Shown here: positions 38,553-48,951 of the stretch, one piece after another | Layout: every line of letters starts with the position of its first letter | Position numbering within the stretch: position 1 is the first letter of the stretch | Assembly (NCBI RefSeq): GCF_013032455.1 | Contig: NZ_WQCF01000006.1 | Span: 186,001 to 250,000 of the forward strand | Direction of reading: 5' to 3' | DNA: 64,000 nt | From: Ruegeria atlantica | Lineage (GTDB): Bacteria > Pseudomonadota > Alphaproteobacteria > Rhodobacterales > Rhodobacteraceae | The notes under the pieces: generated by a model | The model's database searches: none | The model's input: only the letters and a program-made list of their open reading frames with translations | Told to the model about the DNA's origin: nothing | Position numbers and translations under genes: made by a program

Positions 38553-39713
38553 ATGCAGTTTGGTTTGTCAGAAGAACAGGAAATGATCGTTTCGACGGTC
38601 CGCAGCTTTGTCGAAAACGAAATCTACCCGCACGAAGCTGAAGTTGAACGCAGCGGAACCGTACCAGCGGAACTGGGTGAAGAGATCAAACAAAAGTGCA
38701 TCGATCTGGGCTTCTATGCCTGCAACTTCCCCGAAGAAGTAGGTGGAGCAGGTCTGTCGCATCTCGATTTCACTTTGGTCGAACGTGAACTGGGACGTGG
38801 CTCCATGGCGCTCACCCATTTCTTTGGGCGTCCGCAAAATATCCTGATGGCCTGCAATGACGAGCAACGCGAACGCTATCTGTTGCCCGCCGTGCGGGGC
38901 GAAAAGATGGACGCATTGGCGATGACTGAACCGGATGCGGGATCAGATGTGCGAGGCATGAAATGTCAGGCCGTGCGCGATGGTGGGGACTGGGTCGTCA
39001 ACGGATCGAAACATTTCATCTCGGGCGCGGAACACGCGGATTTCTTCATCGTCTTCATCGCAACCGGTGTGGATGAGACACCGAAAGGGCCCAAAAAACG
39101 GATCACCACCTTTCTGGTGGATCGTGGCACGCCTGGGTTTGAGGTGCGTGAGGGTTATAATTCGGTCAGCCACAAGGGCTACAAAAACTACATCCTCTAT
39201 TTCGACAATTGCCGCCTGCCTGATGCGCAGGTTTTGGGCGAGGTCGATGGCGGCTTTGCGGTGATGAACGAATGGCTCTACGCGACCCGGCTGACGGTTG
39301 CTGCCTTTTCGGTCGGTCGCGCGCGCCGATGCTTTGACTATGCGCTGAACTATGCGGCCGAGCGCAAACAGTTCGGTCAACCTATCGGAAAGTTCCAGGG
39401 TGTTAGCTTCCAGATCGCCGATATGATCACCGAAATCGACGCTGCCGACTGGCTGACACTCGCGGCCGCCTGGCGACTGGACCAGAACTTGCCGTCGAAC
39501 CGTGAGATCGCCTCGGCCAAGCTTTACGCCTCAGAGGCCTTGGCACGGGTTACGGATAGTACGCTGCAAATCTTTGGCGGCATGGGGCTGATGGATGACT
39601 TCCCAATCGAACGGTTTTGGCGCGATGCAAGGGTCGAACGCATCTGGGACGGCACCAGCGAGATTCAGCGCCACATCATCAGCCGCGATCTTCTGCGTCC
39701 CTTGGGCGCCTGA
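38553..39713 (+). CDS. Acyl-CoA dehydrogenase (possibly gamma-butyrobetainyl-CoA dehydrogenase)
   Basis: A 386-residue FAD enzyme introducing a 2,3-double bond into an acyl-CoA. It has the usual order of N-terminal helices, beta domain (AMTEPDAGSD near 125-134) and C-terminal helices ending YASEALARVTDSTLQIFGGMG and ERIWDGTSEIQRHIISRDLL. It is translationally coupled (TGATG) to an acyl-CoA synthetase and lies near a CaiD-like hydratase. This suggests that the substrate is a small quaternary-amine acid, by analogy with CaiA; a fatty acyl substrate cannot be ruled out. Confidence 0.9.
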   Translation: MQFGLSEEQEMIVSTVRSFVENEIYPHEAEVERSGTVPAELGEEIKQKCIDLGFYACNFPEEVGGAGLSHLDFTLVERELGRGSMALTHFFGRPQNILMACNDEQRERYLLPAVRGEKMDALAMTEPDAGSDVRGMKCQAVRDGGDWVVNGSKHFISGAEHADFFIVFIATGVDETPKGPKKRITTFLVDRGTPGFEVREGYNSVSHKGYKNYILYFDNCRLPDAQVLGEVDGGFAVMNEWLYATRLTVAAFSVGRARRCFDYALNYAAERKQFGQPIGKFQGVSFQIADMITEIDAADWLTLAAAWRLDQNLPSNREIASAKLYASEALARVTDSTLQIFGGMGLMDDFPIERFWRDARVERIWDGTSEIQRHIISRDLLRPLGA

Positions 39714-41731
39714 TGATGAGCAAAGATCTGAACCGGCTGCTGCGTCCGAAGTCCATTGCCGTCATTGGCGGCGGTGCATGGTGTCAGCAGGTCATCCTGC
39801 AATCAGAACGCATGGGCTATGCCGGTCACATCTGGCCGGTACATCCCAAGGCACAAGACATCGCGGGGCATTCGGTTTTTGCGCGCCTCGAAGACTTGCC
39901 ACAAGCCCCGGACGCTGTATTCATCGGCATCAACCGCCACGCCACGATTGAGGCGGTGCAGGCGCTGTCCGCCATGGGCGCGGGCGGGGCGGTGTGCTTT
40001 GCCTCGGGCTTTTCCGAAGCGGTGGCCGAAGACGACACCGGCGGCGACCTGCAGGACCATCTGGTCACTGCAACAGGCGACATGCCCATTCTGGGCCCGA
40101 ATTGCTATGGCTTCATCAACGCACTGGACGGAGCGCTGTTATGGCCGGATCAACACGGCGCGACACCTGTCGACAAAGGCGTTGCGATCCTGACGCAAAG
40201 CTCGAACATCTCGATCAATCTGACCATGCAGAAACGCGCGCTGCCGATTGCCTATATGGTGACGTGCGGGAATATGGCCCAGACCAGTCAGGCCGAGATT
40301 GCATCAGCGCTGATCGACGATCCACGCGTAACCGCCATTGGCCTGCATATCGAGGGTTTCAAGGATATACGCCAATGGGAGGCGCTGGCTGCCACGGCGC
40401 ATGCAAAAGGTATTCCCCTGATTGCGCTCAAGGTCGGCGCATCAGAACAGGCGCAGGCCGCAACTGTTTCACATACTGCGTCTTTAGCGGGTAGTGACGC
40501 GGGGGCACAGGCACTGCTGGATAGGTTAGGAATTCCACGTCTGTCTGCCCTGCCCGACTTTCTGGAAACGCTGAAACTGTTGCATTGTTACGGCCCTTTG
40601 CCGGGCGGCAACATCGCCTCAATCAGTTGTTCGGGGGGTGAGGCCAGCCTGATCGCTGATATGGCCCACGACACCGGGCTGACATTCCCGCATTTGGCGG
40701 AGGAACAGAAAGCCAATCTGCGCGATGCGCTTGGCCCAATGGTCGCCCTGAATAACCCGCTGGACTACCACACCTATATCTGGCGCGACGAGGATGCGAT
40801 GGCGCGGGCGTGGTCTGGAATGACAGGCGACGGCATCGACCTGACCGTTTCCATTGTCGACTACCCGACCACCGACCCAACGGATTGGGCTTGCGCATCT
40901 CGTGCTGCGCTAAAAGTACGCGCCGAAACCCGCGCACGATTTGCGGTTGCAGCAACTTTACCCGAACTCTTGCCCGAAGAAGTAGCTCGGGAACTGATTG
41001 CAGGTGGCGTTGTCCCCTTGATGGGCTTGCGCGAAGCCCTGTCAGCCATTCGCGCAGCTGGTCAGATTTCAGCACCTGCCGACACCCCTGTTCACCGTCC
41101 TGGCACAGCCAAAACCACGCACATGTTGACCGAGGCTGAGGCGAAAAAGGCACTGGCTGAATTCGGATTGCACATCCCACAGAGCCGGACAGTACGCGGC
41201 GCAGAAAATGCAGCGAATGCCGCGCAGGCAATGGTCCCGCCTTTTGCCGTTAAGAGCATCGGGCTTGCGCATAAATCCGAATGCGGGGCAGTCCGATTGG
41301 GAATTCAAGCCGAAGACGTGGCGCATGTGGCCGCTGATATTGGAACGGATGAGGTCCTGATCGAAGAAATGATAACCGGCACCGTGGCTGAATTGTTAAT
41401 CGGCGTCGTGCGCGACCCGGCGCACGGGTTCGTTTTGACCCTTGGCGCAGGTGGTGTGCTAACTGAGCTGTTGCGCGACACAGTTTCTCTGTTGGTGCCC
41501 AGTTCACCTGACGCAATCCGCACCGCGCTTTCTCAGTTGAAGATCGCTCCATTGCTGGCGGGCTACCGCGGTCAGCCCCCGGCTGATATGGATGCAATCA
41601 TCAACGCCGTTCAGGCCGTTCAGGCCTATGTCATGCAAAATGCCGACACGCTTGGCGAGGTCGAGATTAACCCGCTTCTCTGCACTCCCGACACGGCGGT
41701 CGCAGTGGATGCCCTGATTAGAAAGGCTTGA
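39713..41731 (+). CDS. NDP-forming acyl-CoA synthetase (fused alpha/beta subunits)
   Basis: A 672-residue protein of the acyl-CoA synthetase (NDP-forming) superfamily. It has an N-terminal CoA-binding Rossmann domain (LLRPKSIAVIGG), two succinyl-CoA-ligase-like domains in the middle, and a C-terminal ATP-grasp domain starting around residue 465 (LTEAEAKKALAEFGL) with the VKSIGLAHKSECGAVRLG and EEMITG segments. It would activate a carboxylic acid to its CoA ester. The start at 39713 overlaps the dehydrogenase stop; the longer upstream frame is inside that gene. The substrate is unknown; context suggests gamma-butyrobetaine or a related acid. Confidence 0.86.
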   Translation: MMSKDLNRLLRPKSIAVIGGGAWCQQVILQSERMGYAGHIWPVHPKAQDIAGHSVFARLEDLPQAPDAVFIGINRHATIEAVQALSAMGAGGAVCFASGFSEAVAEDDTGGDLQDHLVTATGDMPILGPNCYGFINALDGALLWPDQHGATPVDKGVAILTQSSNISINLTMQKRALPIAYMVTCGNMAQTSQAEIASALIDDPRVTAIGLHIEGFKDIRQWEALAATAHAKGIPLIALKVGASEQAQAATVSHTASLAGSDAGAQALLDRLGIPRLSALPDFLETLKLLHCYGPLPGGNIASISCSGGEASLIADMAHDTGLTFPHLAEEQKANLRDALGPMVALNNPLDYHTYIWRDEDAMARAWSGMTGDGIDLTVSIVDYPTTDPTDWACASRAALKVRAETRARFAVAATLPELLPEEVARELIAGGVVPLMGLREALSAIRAAGQISAPADTPVHRPGTAKTTHMLTEAEAKKALAEFGLHIPQSRTVRGAENAANAAQAMVPPFAVKSIGLAHKSECGAVRLGIQAEDVAHVAADIGTDEVLIEEMITGTVAELLIGVVRDPAHGFVLTLGAGGVLTELLRDTVSLLVPSSPDAIRTALSQLKIAPLLAGYRGQPPADMDAIINAVQAVQAYVMQNADTLGEVEINPLLCTPDTAVAVDALIRKA

Positions 41732-41734
41732 GAC

Positions 41735-42514
41735 ATGGACCCGATCAAAACCAGACGCGACGGCGCGATCCTTGAGGTGACACTGGACCGGCCCAAAGCC
41801 AACGCCATTGATCTGGCAACAAGCCGCATCATGGGTGAAGTCTTTGCCGAGTTTCGTGATGACCCCGAATTGCGCGTCGCCATCCTGACTGGCGCAGGCA
41901 AAAAATTCTTTTGCCCCGGCTGGGATTTGAAAGCCGCTGCCGAAGGCGATGCGGTTGATGGTGATTATGGCGTCGGCGGGTTCGGCGGCCTTCAGGAGCT
42001 GCGCGACTTGAACAAGCCTGTGATTGCGGCGGTGAACGGGATCGCCTGTGGCGGCGGCCTGGAACTGGCGTTGTCGGCCGACATGATCCTGGCAGCCGAG
42101 CATGCCACATTCGCTTTGCCCGAAATCCGCTCGGGCACCGTTGCGGATGCTGCCAGCGTCAAGTTGCCCAAGCGCATCCCCTACCATATCGCGATGGAAC
42201 TGTTACTGACCGGGCGCTGGTTCGATGCCGAAGAAGCCAACCGCTGGGGTCTGGTGAACGAGATCATCTCTGCCGATCAGTTGATAGACCGCGCATGGGA
42301 ACTGGCACGCCTGCTGGCCTCGGGGCCGCCATTGGTTTACGCCGCAATCAAAGAGGTCGTGCGCGATGCCGAGGACAGCAAGTTTCAGGATGCCATGAAC
42401 CGCATTACCAATCGTCAGCTGCGAACGGTGGACGCACTGTACGCCAGCGAGGACCAGCTGGAAGGCGCGCGCGCATTTGCGGAAAAACGCGATCCGGTCT
42501 GGAAGGGAAAATAA
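41735..42514 (+). CDS. Enoyl-CoA hydratase family protein, CaiD (carnitinyl-CoA dehydratase)-like
   Basis: A 259-residue crotonase-fold enzyme. The oxyanion-hole segment VNGIACGGGLELALSAD and the ALPEIRSG region with an acidic residue are present. The stretch around FFCPGWDLKAAAEGD and the size resemble CaiD, which hydrates crotonobetainyl-CoA to carnitinyl-CoA. It is the last gene of the operon with dehydrogenase and synthetase, 3 bp after the synthetase stop. A general enoyl-CoA hydratase role is the alternative. Confidence 0.82.
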   Translation: MDPIKTRRDGAILEVTLDRPKANAIDLATSRIMGEVFAEFRDDPELRVAILTGAGKKFFCPGWDLKAAAEGDAVDGDYGVGGFGGLQELRDLNKPVIAAVNGIACGGGLELALSADMILAAEHATFALPEIRSGTVADAASVKLPKRIPYHIAMELLLTGRWFDAEEANRWGLVNEIISADQLIDRAWELARLLASGPPLVYAAIKEVVRDAEDSKFQDAMNRITNRQLRTVDALYASEDQLEGARAFAEKRDPVWKGK

Positions 42515-42518
42515 GCGA

Positions 42519-43760
42519 TCAACGCTTTGGCGGTGTCAGCCATTGCGCCGACATGCCGTTGTTTGTGTTCTTAAGCTCTTGCTTGGCGATGGCCTGTAGG
42601 TGCACCTCGTCCGGGCCATCCGCATAGCGCAACGCCCGCGCCCAGGTGTAACTGTCGGCAAGTGGCGTATCGGGCGTCATACCCATGGCGCCGAATACCT
42701 GCATCGCGCGGTCGGTCACTGCCGCGTGTACATTCGGTGCCACAACCTTGATCAGTGAGATTTCACGCCGCGCCGCTTTGGGCCCCACCTGATCAATTTT
42801 CCACGCAGCCTGCAGGGTCAGCAAGCGCGCCTGTTCGATTTCAAGCCGTGACTTCGCGATCCACTCACGGATCACACCCTGTTCCGAGAGTTGCTTGCCA
42901 AACGCCGTCCTCTCCTGCGCGCGCTCCACCATCAGCGACAGCGCCATTTCCGCAGCTCCGATCGAGCGCATGCAATGGTGAATTCGGCCCGGCCCCAACC
43001 GAGCCTGCGCCAAGGCGAAGCCGCTCCCCTCTTCACCCAAAAGATTGCTTACGGGTACTCGTACATCTTTAAATATCAGTTCTGCGTGACCCTCCGGATC
43101 ATGCATATTCAGGATCGTTGGGTTTCGAACAATCTCAAGACCGGGCGTGTCCTTGGGCACGATCACCATGCTCTGCTGCTTATGCCGGTCCGCACTGGGA
43201 TCGGTTTTACCCATGACAACGAACATCTTGGTGTTCGGATGACAGGCATTGGTGATGAACCACTTGCGCCCATTGATAATGTATTCATTCCCGTCGCGGC
43301 GGATCGATGTGGTAATATTGGTCGCGTCCGAGCTGGCCACATCCGGCTCAGTCATCGCAAAGGCGGACCGTATTTCGCCATTCAGCAACGGCACCAGCCA
43401 TTCTTCGCGCTGTTGCGGCGTGGCGAACATATGCAACAGCTCCATGTTACCTGTATCCGGTGCGCTGCAGTTGAACACTTCTGAAGACCAGCTGACCTGC
43501 CCCATCAATTCAGCCAGCGGCGCGTATTCCAAGTTGGTCAGCCGCGTGCCGGGCTCATCTTCGCGCAAGGCGGGCAGGAACAGGTTCCACAGCCCTTCGG
43601 CCCGGGCCTGCGCCTTTAATTCTTCAATGAAGGAAACTGGGAAATTGCCTGCCTCAAGCTCCTCCTTGTGGTCGCGGATGCGCGGATAGATATGCGCTTC
43701 CATAAAGCGCTTCAGCTGGTCGCGGAATTCCACGGCGCGCGGCGATGGGGCAAAATCCAT
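42519..43760 (-). CDS. Acyl-CoA dehydrogenase, ACAD10/11-like
   Basis: A 413-residue FAD acyl-CoA dehydrogenase of the longer ACAD10/11-like branch. Motifs include AMTEPDVASSDATNI in the beta domain, GRKWFITNACHP, and a C-terminal MQVFGAMGMTPDTPLADSYTWARALRYADG. It converges on the CaiD-like gene with only 4 bp between the stops, and AAGGGACCGCC precedes its ATG. The two dehydrogenases flank the synthetase and hydratase, so they probably serve the same or successive steps. The substrate is not identifiable. Confidence 0.88.
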   Translation of the reverse strand: MDFAPSPRAVEFRDQLKRFMEAHIYPRIRDHKEELEAGNFPVSFIEELKAQARAEGLWNLFLPALREDEPGTRLTNLEYAPLAELMGQVSWSSEVFNCSAPDTGNMELLHMFATPQQREEWLVPLLNGEIRSAFAMTEPDVASSDATNITTSIRRDGNEYIINGRKWFITNACHPNTKMFVVMGKTDPSADRHKQQSMVIVPKDTPGLEIVRNPTILNMHDPEGHAELIFKDVRVPVSNLLGEEGSGFALAQARLGPGRIHHCMRSIGAAEMALSLMVERAQERTAFGKQLSEQGVIREWIAKSRLEIEQARLLTLQAAWKIDQVGPKAARREISLIKVVAPNVHAAVTDRAMQVFGAMGMTPDTPLADSYTWARALRYADGPDEVHLQAIAKQELKNTNNGMSAQWLTPPKR

Positions 43761-43934
43761 GGCGGTCCCTTTTTAGGCTGTTGAGGCATTCCTTGTAGCC
43801 TAGCCCCGCCTTTCGCGTTTGTGAAACCTGCTTGAACGCCGCTGCGCTGTGACTACATCGTTTGGTTGCTCAAACTGCAGCTTGACGATAAGCGTCTGAA
43901 CCAAAGGGGAACGTGTCAGAGTGACGGAGGCCAA

Positions 43935-44543
43935 GTGTCCGAGCAGCAAATGAAGAAATCGGATGACATTGCGCACAAACTCTCGGCGCGCATTGTTAGC
44001 GGTGCCTTGAAGCCAGACGAAAAGCTGCGGCAAGACCTGATTGCGCGTGAATTCGGCGTCAGTCAGGTCACTGTGCGCGAGGCTCTGCTGCACCTTGCCT
44101 CAAAGGGACTGGTGGTCGGCCTGCCTCGTCGCGGAATGTGCGTGGCCCCCATGGATCAGAACGCAATTCAGGAACTTCGGGTCATGCGCCGGGCGCTTGA
44201 GCCGGTGGCATTGCTGCATTCGGTGCCAAACCTGACCGCTCGTCAGATCGCGCAGATCGAACAGGTCCACGAAGAATGCGACAAGGCGCAGACGGCGGAT
44301 GATTGGGAGGATGCCAATCAATGTTTTCACATGGCTGTCATAGCGGCCTGCAATATGCCGCGTATGATCGCTGAAATCCAAAATTTGCAACTGCTGTATG
44401 CGTGGCATTTCAACAATCTGCACACAGGGAAATGGCGACAGCGCGCCGATCCGGATCATGCCGCCATTCTGGCCGCCATCAAGGATCGCGACGCGGCAAA
44501 AGCGCATGCAGTGATGCAGCGCCACCTGACCCGGCTACCCTAA
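43935..44543 (+). CDS. GntR family regulator (FCD domain)
   Basis: A 202-residue FadR-type regulator: N-terminal winged helix (KLRQDLIAREFGVSQVTVREAL, about residues 30-50) and an all-helical FCD ligand-binding domain with metal-ligand-like His residues. I propose a GTG start at 43935 because GGAGG lies five bases in front of it; the next ATG is at 43950. It is divergent from the ACAD10/11-like gene, which it may regulate. Its stop overlaps bioC, which comes from the opposite strand, by 4 bp. Confidence 0.87.
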   Translation: MSEQQMKKSDDIAHKLSARIVSGALKPDEKLRQDLIAREFGVSQVTVREALLHLASKGLVVGLPRRGMCVAPMDQNAIQELRVMRRALEPVALLHSVPNLTARQIAQIEQVHEECDKAQTADDWEDANQCFHMAVIAACNMPRMIAEIQNLQLLYAWHFNNLHTGKWRQRADPDHAAILAAIKDRDAAKAHAVMQRHLTRLP

Positions 44544-45304
44544 ACTGTGTCTGGTTTTCGCGCTATGATCCAGGTCGGATGATAGGTCAGTGAAACCCCA
44601 CCCGCATCGCCAAACCGCTGGCAATAGTCATTGCTGAACGCAAGCAGGCTGGATTTTGTCCAAGGTTTCTGCGCGCGGCCATTCACGCCGGTTTTACGCA
44701 GATGATCCAATACTTTTCTGGGTGTCGAGAACTGCATCTGCCGCTCGTCTTCACCATAAGAGATGACATCCACAAGGCCATCAACCGCACCGACCAGCTT
44801 TTCCACTCTGCACAATCCAGGTGCCTTGGCTGCCGAGCCAACATGCACCAGTTCGCGATATTGCCCAGGGCCAAAACCCGAAACCGCGAGCCAGCCACCT
44901 GGCGCCATTGCAATAGCCGCGCGTCGCAGGAATGCTGCGGGATCGTGAAGCCATTGAATCATCGAAGCCGAGGCAATCAGATCCGGGCGCTTGGGCCAAG
45001 CGACAGTCTCGGCGTCACCGCACAGGAAATCGGCACCAAAACCATCGGCTGTTTCCCGGGCTTCGGGTGACAGATCATTGATCGTCAGCTTCTCAAAGGT
45101 GAAGTCAGCGCAGAGTTTTTGTGTCAGAAACCCGGTCCCACAACCAAACTCCAATGCCGAGGTAAAATGCTGCGGTGCACCGCTCTTGCGCAAGTCCTGG
45201 GCCAGGCGCTCTGCAATCCGGGCCTGCTGACAGGCCGCATCATGATATGTGCGAAAGCTGCGGCTGAAACTGCGCTGAACACGGTCGGTCATCTGGGTGT
45301 TCAT
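44540..45304 (-). CDS. bioC: Malonyl-ACP O-methyltransferase BioC
   Basis: It methylates malonyl-ACP with SAM so that the disguised primer can be elongated to pimeloyl-ACP methyl ester by fatty acid synthesis. The 254-residue protein has the class I methyltransferase motif LEFGCGTGFLTQ near 46-57 and the BioC-like RSFSRSFRTYHDAACQQ N-terminus. The start at 45304 overlaps bioG by 4 bp; the longer frame from 45442 is inside bioG. It is the last gene of the biotin operon. Confidence 0.92.
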   Translation of the reverse strand: MNTQMTDRVQRSFSRSFRTYHDAACQQARIAERLAQDLRKSGAPQHFTSALEFGCGTGFLTQKLCADFTFEKLTINDLSPEARETADGFGADFLCGDAETVAWPKRPDLIASASMIQWLHDPAAFLRRAAIAMAPGGWLAVSGFGPGQYRELVHVGSAAKAPGLCRVEKLVGAVDGLVDVISYGEDERQMQFSTPRKVLDHLRKTGVNGRAQKPWTKSSLLAFSNDYCQRFGDAGGVSLTYHPTWIIARKPDTV

Positions 45305-45921
45305 ACGAGCCACTCCTCCCAGCTTTGCCCACTTTGGAAGGGGACATGCGCACCGGAAATACGTCGGACCGCCTCTTGTTGAGTGATCCAGGCAGCATGT
45401 TGTGCCTGACTTGGGATAATGCGGTCGCGTTCTGGAATCCAAATCCGATCGAAACGGGTGTCGGGGGCCGTACCGCGGTCGATCACCGCATAAAGCTCGG
45501 CCCGAGCAGCGTCGATGTCGATTTCAGGCGCAGGCCCGTCCAAACCAGCCCGGCGGCAGAATTTGGTAAAATTGGCGGGGCTTAGATGCTCGGCAGTCGC
45601 GCGGATCAAGTCCGGCGCAATACCGCATTCGGGGTCCGCGGGGGACAGTGTACCGCTTATTGCAGTCAGTTTATCCGGTCGAAATCCCGTTTGCGCCAAC
45701 CAGTGCGCCGCCGATGCTACGCCGAAGGAAAAGGCAAGCAAATTGACCCGGTCAAACGACACAAGATCAGTCAGTGGGTCATCCAGTCGAATGTAATCCT
45801 CAACCAGTAGAACGTCCATGTCGCCCGCCACACTTTCGAAAGGCGCAGCTCCAAGGGCCCAACCCCCAAAGATCACAAGCACCTCTTTGGTGCCCACGCG
45901 GGACAACCAACGCTGTTTCAT
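45301..45921 (-). CDS. bioG: Pimeloyl-ACP methyl ester esterase BioG
   Basis: It removes the methyl group from pimeloyl-ACP methyl ester, ending pimelate assembly; it does the job that BioH does in E. coli. The 206-residue alpha/beta hydrolase (DUF452 type) has FGGWALGAAPF near 18-28 and the nucleophile serine in LAFSFGVASAAHW. A catalytic Asp and His would come from the later part of the protein (ERDRIIP and GAHVPF). It overlaps bioA and bioC by 4 bp. Confidence 0.9.
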   Translation of the reverse strand: MKQRWLSRVGTKEVLVIFGGWALGAAPFESVAGDMDVLLVEDYIRLDDPLTDLVSFDRVNLLAFSFGVASAAHWLAQTGFRPDKLTAISGTLSPADPECGIAPDLIRATAEHLSPANFTKFCRRAGLDGPAPEIDIDAARAELYAVIDRGTAPDTRFDRIWIPERDRIIPSQAQHAAWITQQEAVRRISGAHVPFQSGQSWEEWLV

Positions 45922-47204
45922 GACATTCCTCGTGCCAGCGAAACCATGGCAGTTGTCACGCGGCTCAGCTCATCCGGGGCCATGATATAGGGCGGCATGC
46001 AATAGATATTGCGCGCAAAGGGGCGCAGCCACACACCGGTTTCAAGAGCTAACCCATGCGCGACTGACGGATCGACCCAACCTTCCATTTCAATGACGCC
46101 GATTGCCCCCAGTACGCGCACATCGGCAACACCCGGCAGATCTCGGGCTGGGGCCAGTTCGTGCGTCATCTGATCGGCAATGGCGCTTACTTCGCCGCGC
46201 CAATCCCGCACCGCCAACTGATCAAGGCTGGCCACAGCCGCCGCACAGGCTAAAGGGTTGGCCATATAGGTCGGGCCGTGCATCATCACACCCGCTTCGC
46301 TTTCGCCGATCCGGCGGGCAACAGTTTCGGTTGTGACTGTCGCGGCCAGTGTAATATGCCCACCCGTCAGCGCTTTGCCGACGCAGAGGATATCCGGAAC
46401 CACATCGGCATGGTGCAGCGCGAACAACTCTCCGGTACGGCCAAAACCGGTGGCAATCTCATCGAAGATAACCAGCACGTCATGCGCCTTGCACATCTCA
46501 TAGGCCCGTTGCAGCCAGGTCGGATGATAGAAATACATCCCCCCCGCCCCTTGCACGACAGGTTCCAGGATCAGGCCCGCGATCTGATCGGCCTTAGCTT
46601 CCAACAGGTGTTCCAGCGCGTTCAGGCCGTTTGTCCCGCCGTCTTCTGACCATTCCTGACCAAATGCAATCTGCGGGCGCGGCAGGAAATGCTGGACCGA
46701 CAAGGCCCCCGCAAACAAACCATGCATTCCGTTGACCGGGTCACAGACGCTCATCGCCTTCCAAGTGTCGCCGTGATAGCCGCCTCGGATGGTGGCAAAT
46801 TGCGTGCGCTGTTTGCGGCCCTGCGCCATCTGGTATTGCACTGCCATCTTCAGCGCCACTTCAATGGCGACCGAACCACTGTCGCTGTAGAAAATGCGGT
46901 CCAGCCCGTCGGGCAGCATTTCGATCAGCCTGCGGCCCAGCTCAATCGCAGGCGAATGGGTCAGCCCGCCGAACATCACATGCGGCATCTGATCCAACTG
47001 CGCCTGCATCGCGCCGATAATGGCGGGGTGACGATGCCCATGCACCGCACACCACCACGACGACATCGCGTCGATCATCTGTGTTCCATCCTCGGTGGTC
47101 AGCCAGACGCCATCCGCACTGGTGATCAGGTGCATCGGGCCGGGCTGCAACACGTTGGTGTATGGATGCCACAGATGGCGTGCGTCAAACTCCAACGGGG
47201 TCAT
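45918..47204 (-). CDS. bioA: Adenosylmethionine-8-amino-7-oxononanoate transaminase BioA
   Basis: A PLP aminotransferase of 428 residues that converts KAPA to DAPA using SAM as amino donor. The PLP-contact [12 protein letters not shown] and the Schiff-base lysine in [13 protein letters not shown] are visible, with [13 protein letters not shown] near the N-terminus, typical of BioA. It overlaps bioD by 4 bp upstream and bioG by 4 bp downstream. Confidence 0.96.
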   Translation of the reverse strand: MTPLEFDARHLWHPYTNVLQPGPMHLITSADGVWLTTEDGTQMIDAMSSWWCAVHGHRHPAIIGAMQAQLDQMPHVMFGGLTHSPAIELGRRLIEMLPDGLDRIFYSDSGSVAIEVALKMAVQYQMAQGRKQRTQFATIRGGYHGDTWKAMSVCDPVNGMHGLFAGALSVQHFLPRPQIAFGQEWSEDGGTNGLNALEHLLEAKADQIAGLILEPVVQGAGGMYFYHPTWLQRAYEMCKAHDVLVIFDEIATGFGRTGELFALHHADVVPDILCVGKALTGGHITLAATVTTETVARRIGESEAGVMMHGPTYMANPLACAAAVASLDQLAVRDWRGEVSAIADQMTHELAPARDLPGVADVRVLGAIGVIEMEGWVDPSVAHGLALETGVWLRPFARNIYCMPPYIMAPDELSRVTTAMVSLARGMS

Positions 47205-47821
47205 AGGGCGCTCCGGATTGTGTCGACGTCGATTGCAGAGAAAGCACTGGCCAGTGTGTCGCGGGACAATGGATCAACGAATGGTAAGCGACCCAGATGC
47301 CGTGTGTTGCCCATCTCGGCGATGGTTTGTTCGACATCCGGTTCTGCATCGCCGACGAATGCCACCCCAAGCACCTCACAGCCAGCATTGCGCAGAGCCA
47401 TCAGGGATAGGGTTGTGTGGTTGATCGTTCCTAAAGCCGTGCGTGCCACAAGCACCACCGGCGCCTGCCACTGGGCGATTACATCAAGGAAAAACACCTG
47501 ACGGTTCAGCGGCACCATCAACCCGCCCGCCCCTTCGACCACCAAGGGTCCATCAAACTGCGGCAAAGCCAGGCGGACAGGATCAATCTCAATCCCCATA
47601 TCTTCGGCAGACAAATGCGGCGACGCTGGTTTGTTCAGGCGATAAGCCTCGGGCAGGATCTCGGCATCGGACAAAGCCTTTACAATTTCCGAGTCGGTCG
47701 TCTCTTCCAACCCTGATTGCACCGGCTTCCAATACCTTGCGCCAAGGGCGGCGGTAAGACCCGCCGCAAATATCGTTTTGCCAATGCCGGTGTCTGTCCC
47801 GGTGACGATGACGGTGCTCAT
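47201..47821 (-). CDS. bioD: Dethiobiotin synthetase BioD
   Basis: It closes the ureido ring of dethiobiotin from DAPA, CO2 and ATP. The 206-residue protein begins with the P-loop [11 protein letters not shown] (residues 6-16), and [11 protein letters not shown] is present near 100. Overlaps of 4 bp link it to bioF and bioA. Confidence 0.95.
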   Translation of the reverse strand: MSTVIVTGTDTGIGKTIFAAGLTAALGARYWKPVQSGLEETTDSEIVKALSDAEILPEAYRLNKPASPHLSAEDMGIEIDPVRLALPQFDGPLVVEGAGGLMVPLNRQVFFLDVIAQWQAPVVLVARTALGTINHTTLSLMALRNAGCEVLGVAFVGDAEPDVEQTIAEMGNTRHLGRLPFVDPLSRDTLASAFSAIDVDTIRSAL

Positions 47822-48951
47822 GCGGCCTCACTTTGATGAGGCGCCAACGCTTCAAACAGGGCAGAGATATTGGACATCGTGACATTACCAGTGACGGACA
47901 CACGCAAACGCGATGTGCCGCGCGGAACCGTAGGCGGGCGAATACCTCGAACGTCGAAACCTTGTTCCAGCAAAGTAGAAGCCATCGCCATCGTCCGTTC
48001 GTCATCCCCTGTAATGACCGGGATAATTTGGCTATTCAACGCATTTTGGGGCAAACCACAGCGCGCAGCTTCGACATGAGCGTGGCGCATACGGGCGACT
48101 GCCGCCTCGGTCAGCGAAGGATCTTCTTGTAGGGTCTTTAGCACCGCCCTCACGAGGGCCGCGTTGAAGGGCGACGGTGCGGTCGCAAAAATGAACGGTC
48201 GTGCGCGATTGATCAGCGTATCGATCATGACCCGAGGACCACAGATCAAACCGCCCGAAACGCCCAAACCTTTGCCGCAGGTATGCAATGTCAGAACCTC
48301 GGCCGTCAAACCATGTGCCATGCCCCTGCCGTTCGGGCCAAAGATGCCGGTGGCATGCGCTTCATCGACGACAAGCACCGCGCCATGCTCAACGGCCAGA
48401 TCCGATAACCCGTTCAGAGGTGCAATATCACCCTCCATCGAATAGATGCTTTCAACAGCTATCCAGATTTGACCAGAGCCACCGGCGGCCAGCCATTCCG
48501 CAATCGCGCGGCGGGCATCCGTCACATCATTATGGGCAAAAGAGCGTGTGTCAGCACGACCGATACGCATGCCTTCATGGGCGCTGGCGTGAACCAATTC
48601 ATCATGCAAGATCAAGTCGCCTGCGGCGGGCAGGGTCGAGAAAATCGCTTGGTTGGCCTGAAAACCGCCACCCATGAATAAGGCGGCCTCGGCCCCGAAA
48701 AAAGCGGCAGCTTCCTGTTCCAACGCTTCGTGTTCGCGATGGTTCCCACGCAGCAAACGCGATCCGCCCGAACCAAGCGGCACACCGCGTTGCAAAGCAT
48801 TCTGTGCCGCGCGCTGAAGCAGTGGGGATTTTGCCAGCCCCAGATAATCATTCGAAGCGAAATCCAGGCCGCGCCTCGGGGCCAGCACCCGGCGGCGATG
48901 CCGGGCGCTTAGGGTTTCAAGCATCGAGTTCAGGCGACCCAATGCTTTCAT
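47818..48951 (-). CDS. bioF: 8-amino-7-oxononanoate synthase BioF
   Basis: A PLP enzyme of 377 residues joining pimeloyl-ACP with L-alanine to give KAPA. The PLP-binding VDEAHATG motif and the Schiff-base lysine in HTCGKGLG are seen, and [11 protein letters not shown] at the N-terminus is diagnostic of the alpha-oxoamine synthase family. It overlaps bioB and bioD by 4 bp. Confidence 0.95.
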   Translation of the reverse strand: MKALGRLNSMLETLSARHRRRVLAPRRGLDFASNDYLGLAKSPLLQRAAQNALQRGVPLGSGGSRLLRGNHREHEALEQEAAAFFGAEAALFMGGGFQANQAIFSTLPAAGDLILHDELVHASAHEGMRIGRADTRSFAHNDVTDARRAIAEWLAAGGSGQIWIAVESIYSMEGDIAPLNGLSDLAVEHGAVLVVDEAHATGIFGPNGRGMAHGLTAEVLTLHTCGKGLGVSGGLICGPRVMIDTLINRARPFIFATAPSPFNAALVRAVLKTLQEDPSLTEAAVARMRHAHVEAARCGLPQNALNSQIIPVITGDDERTMAMASTLLEQGFDVRGIRPPTVPRGTSRLRVSVTGNVTMSNISALFEALAPHQSEAA

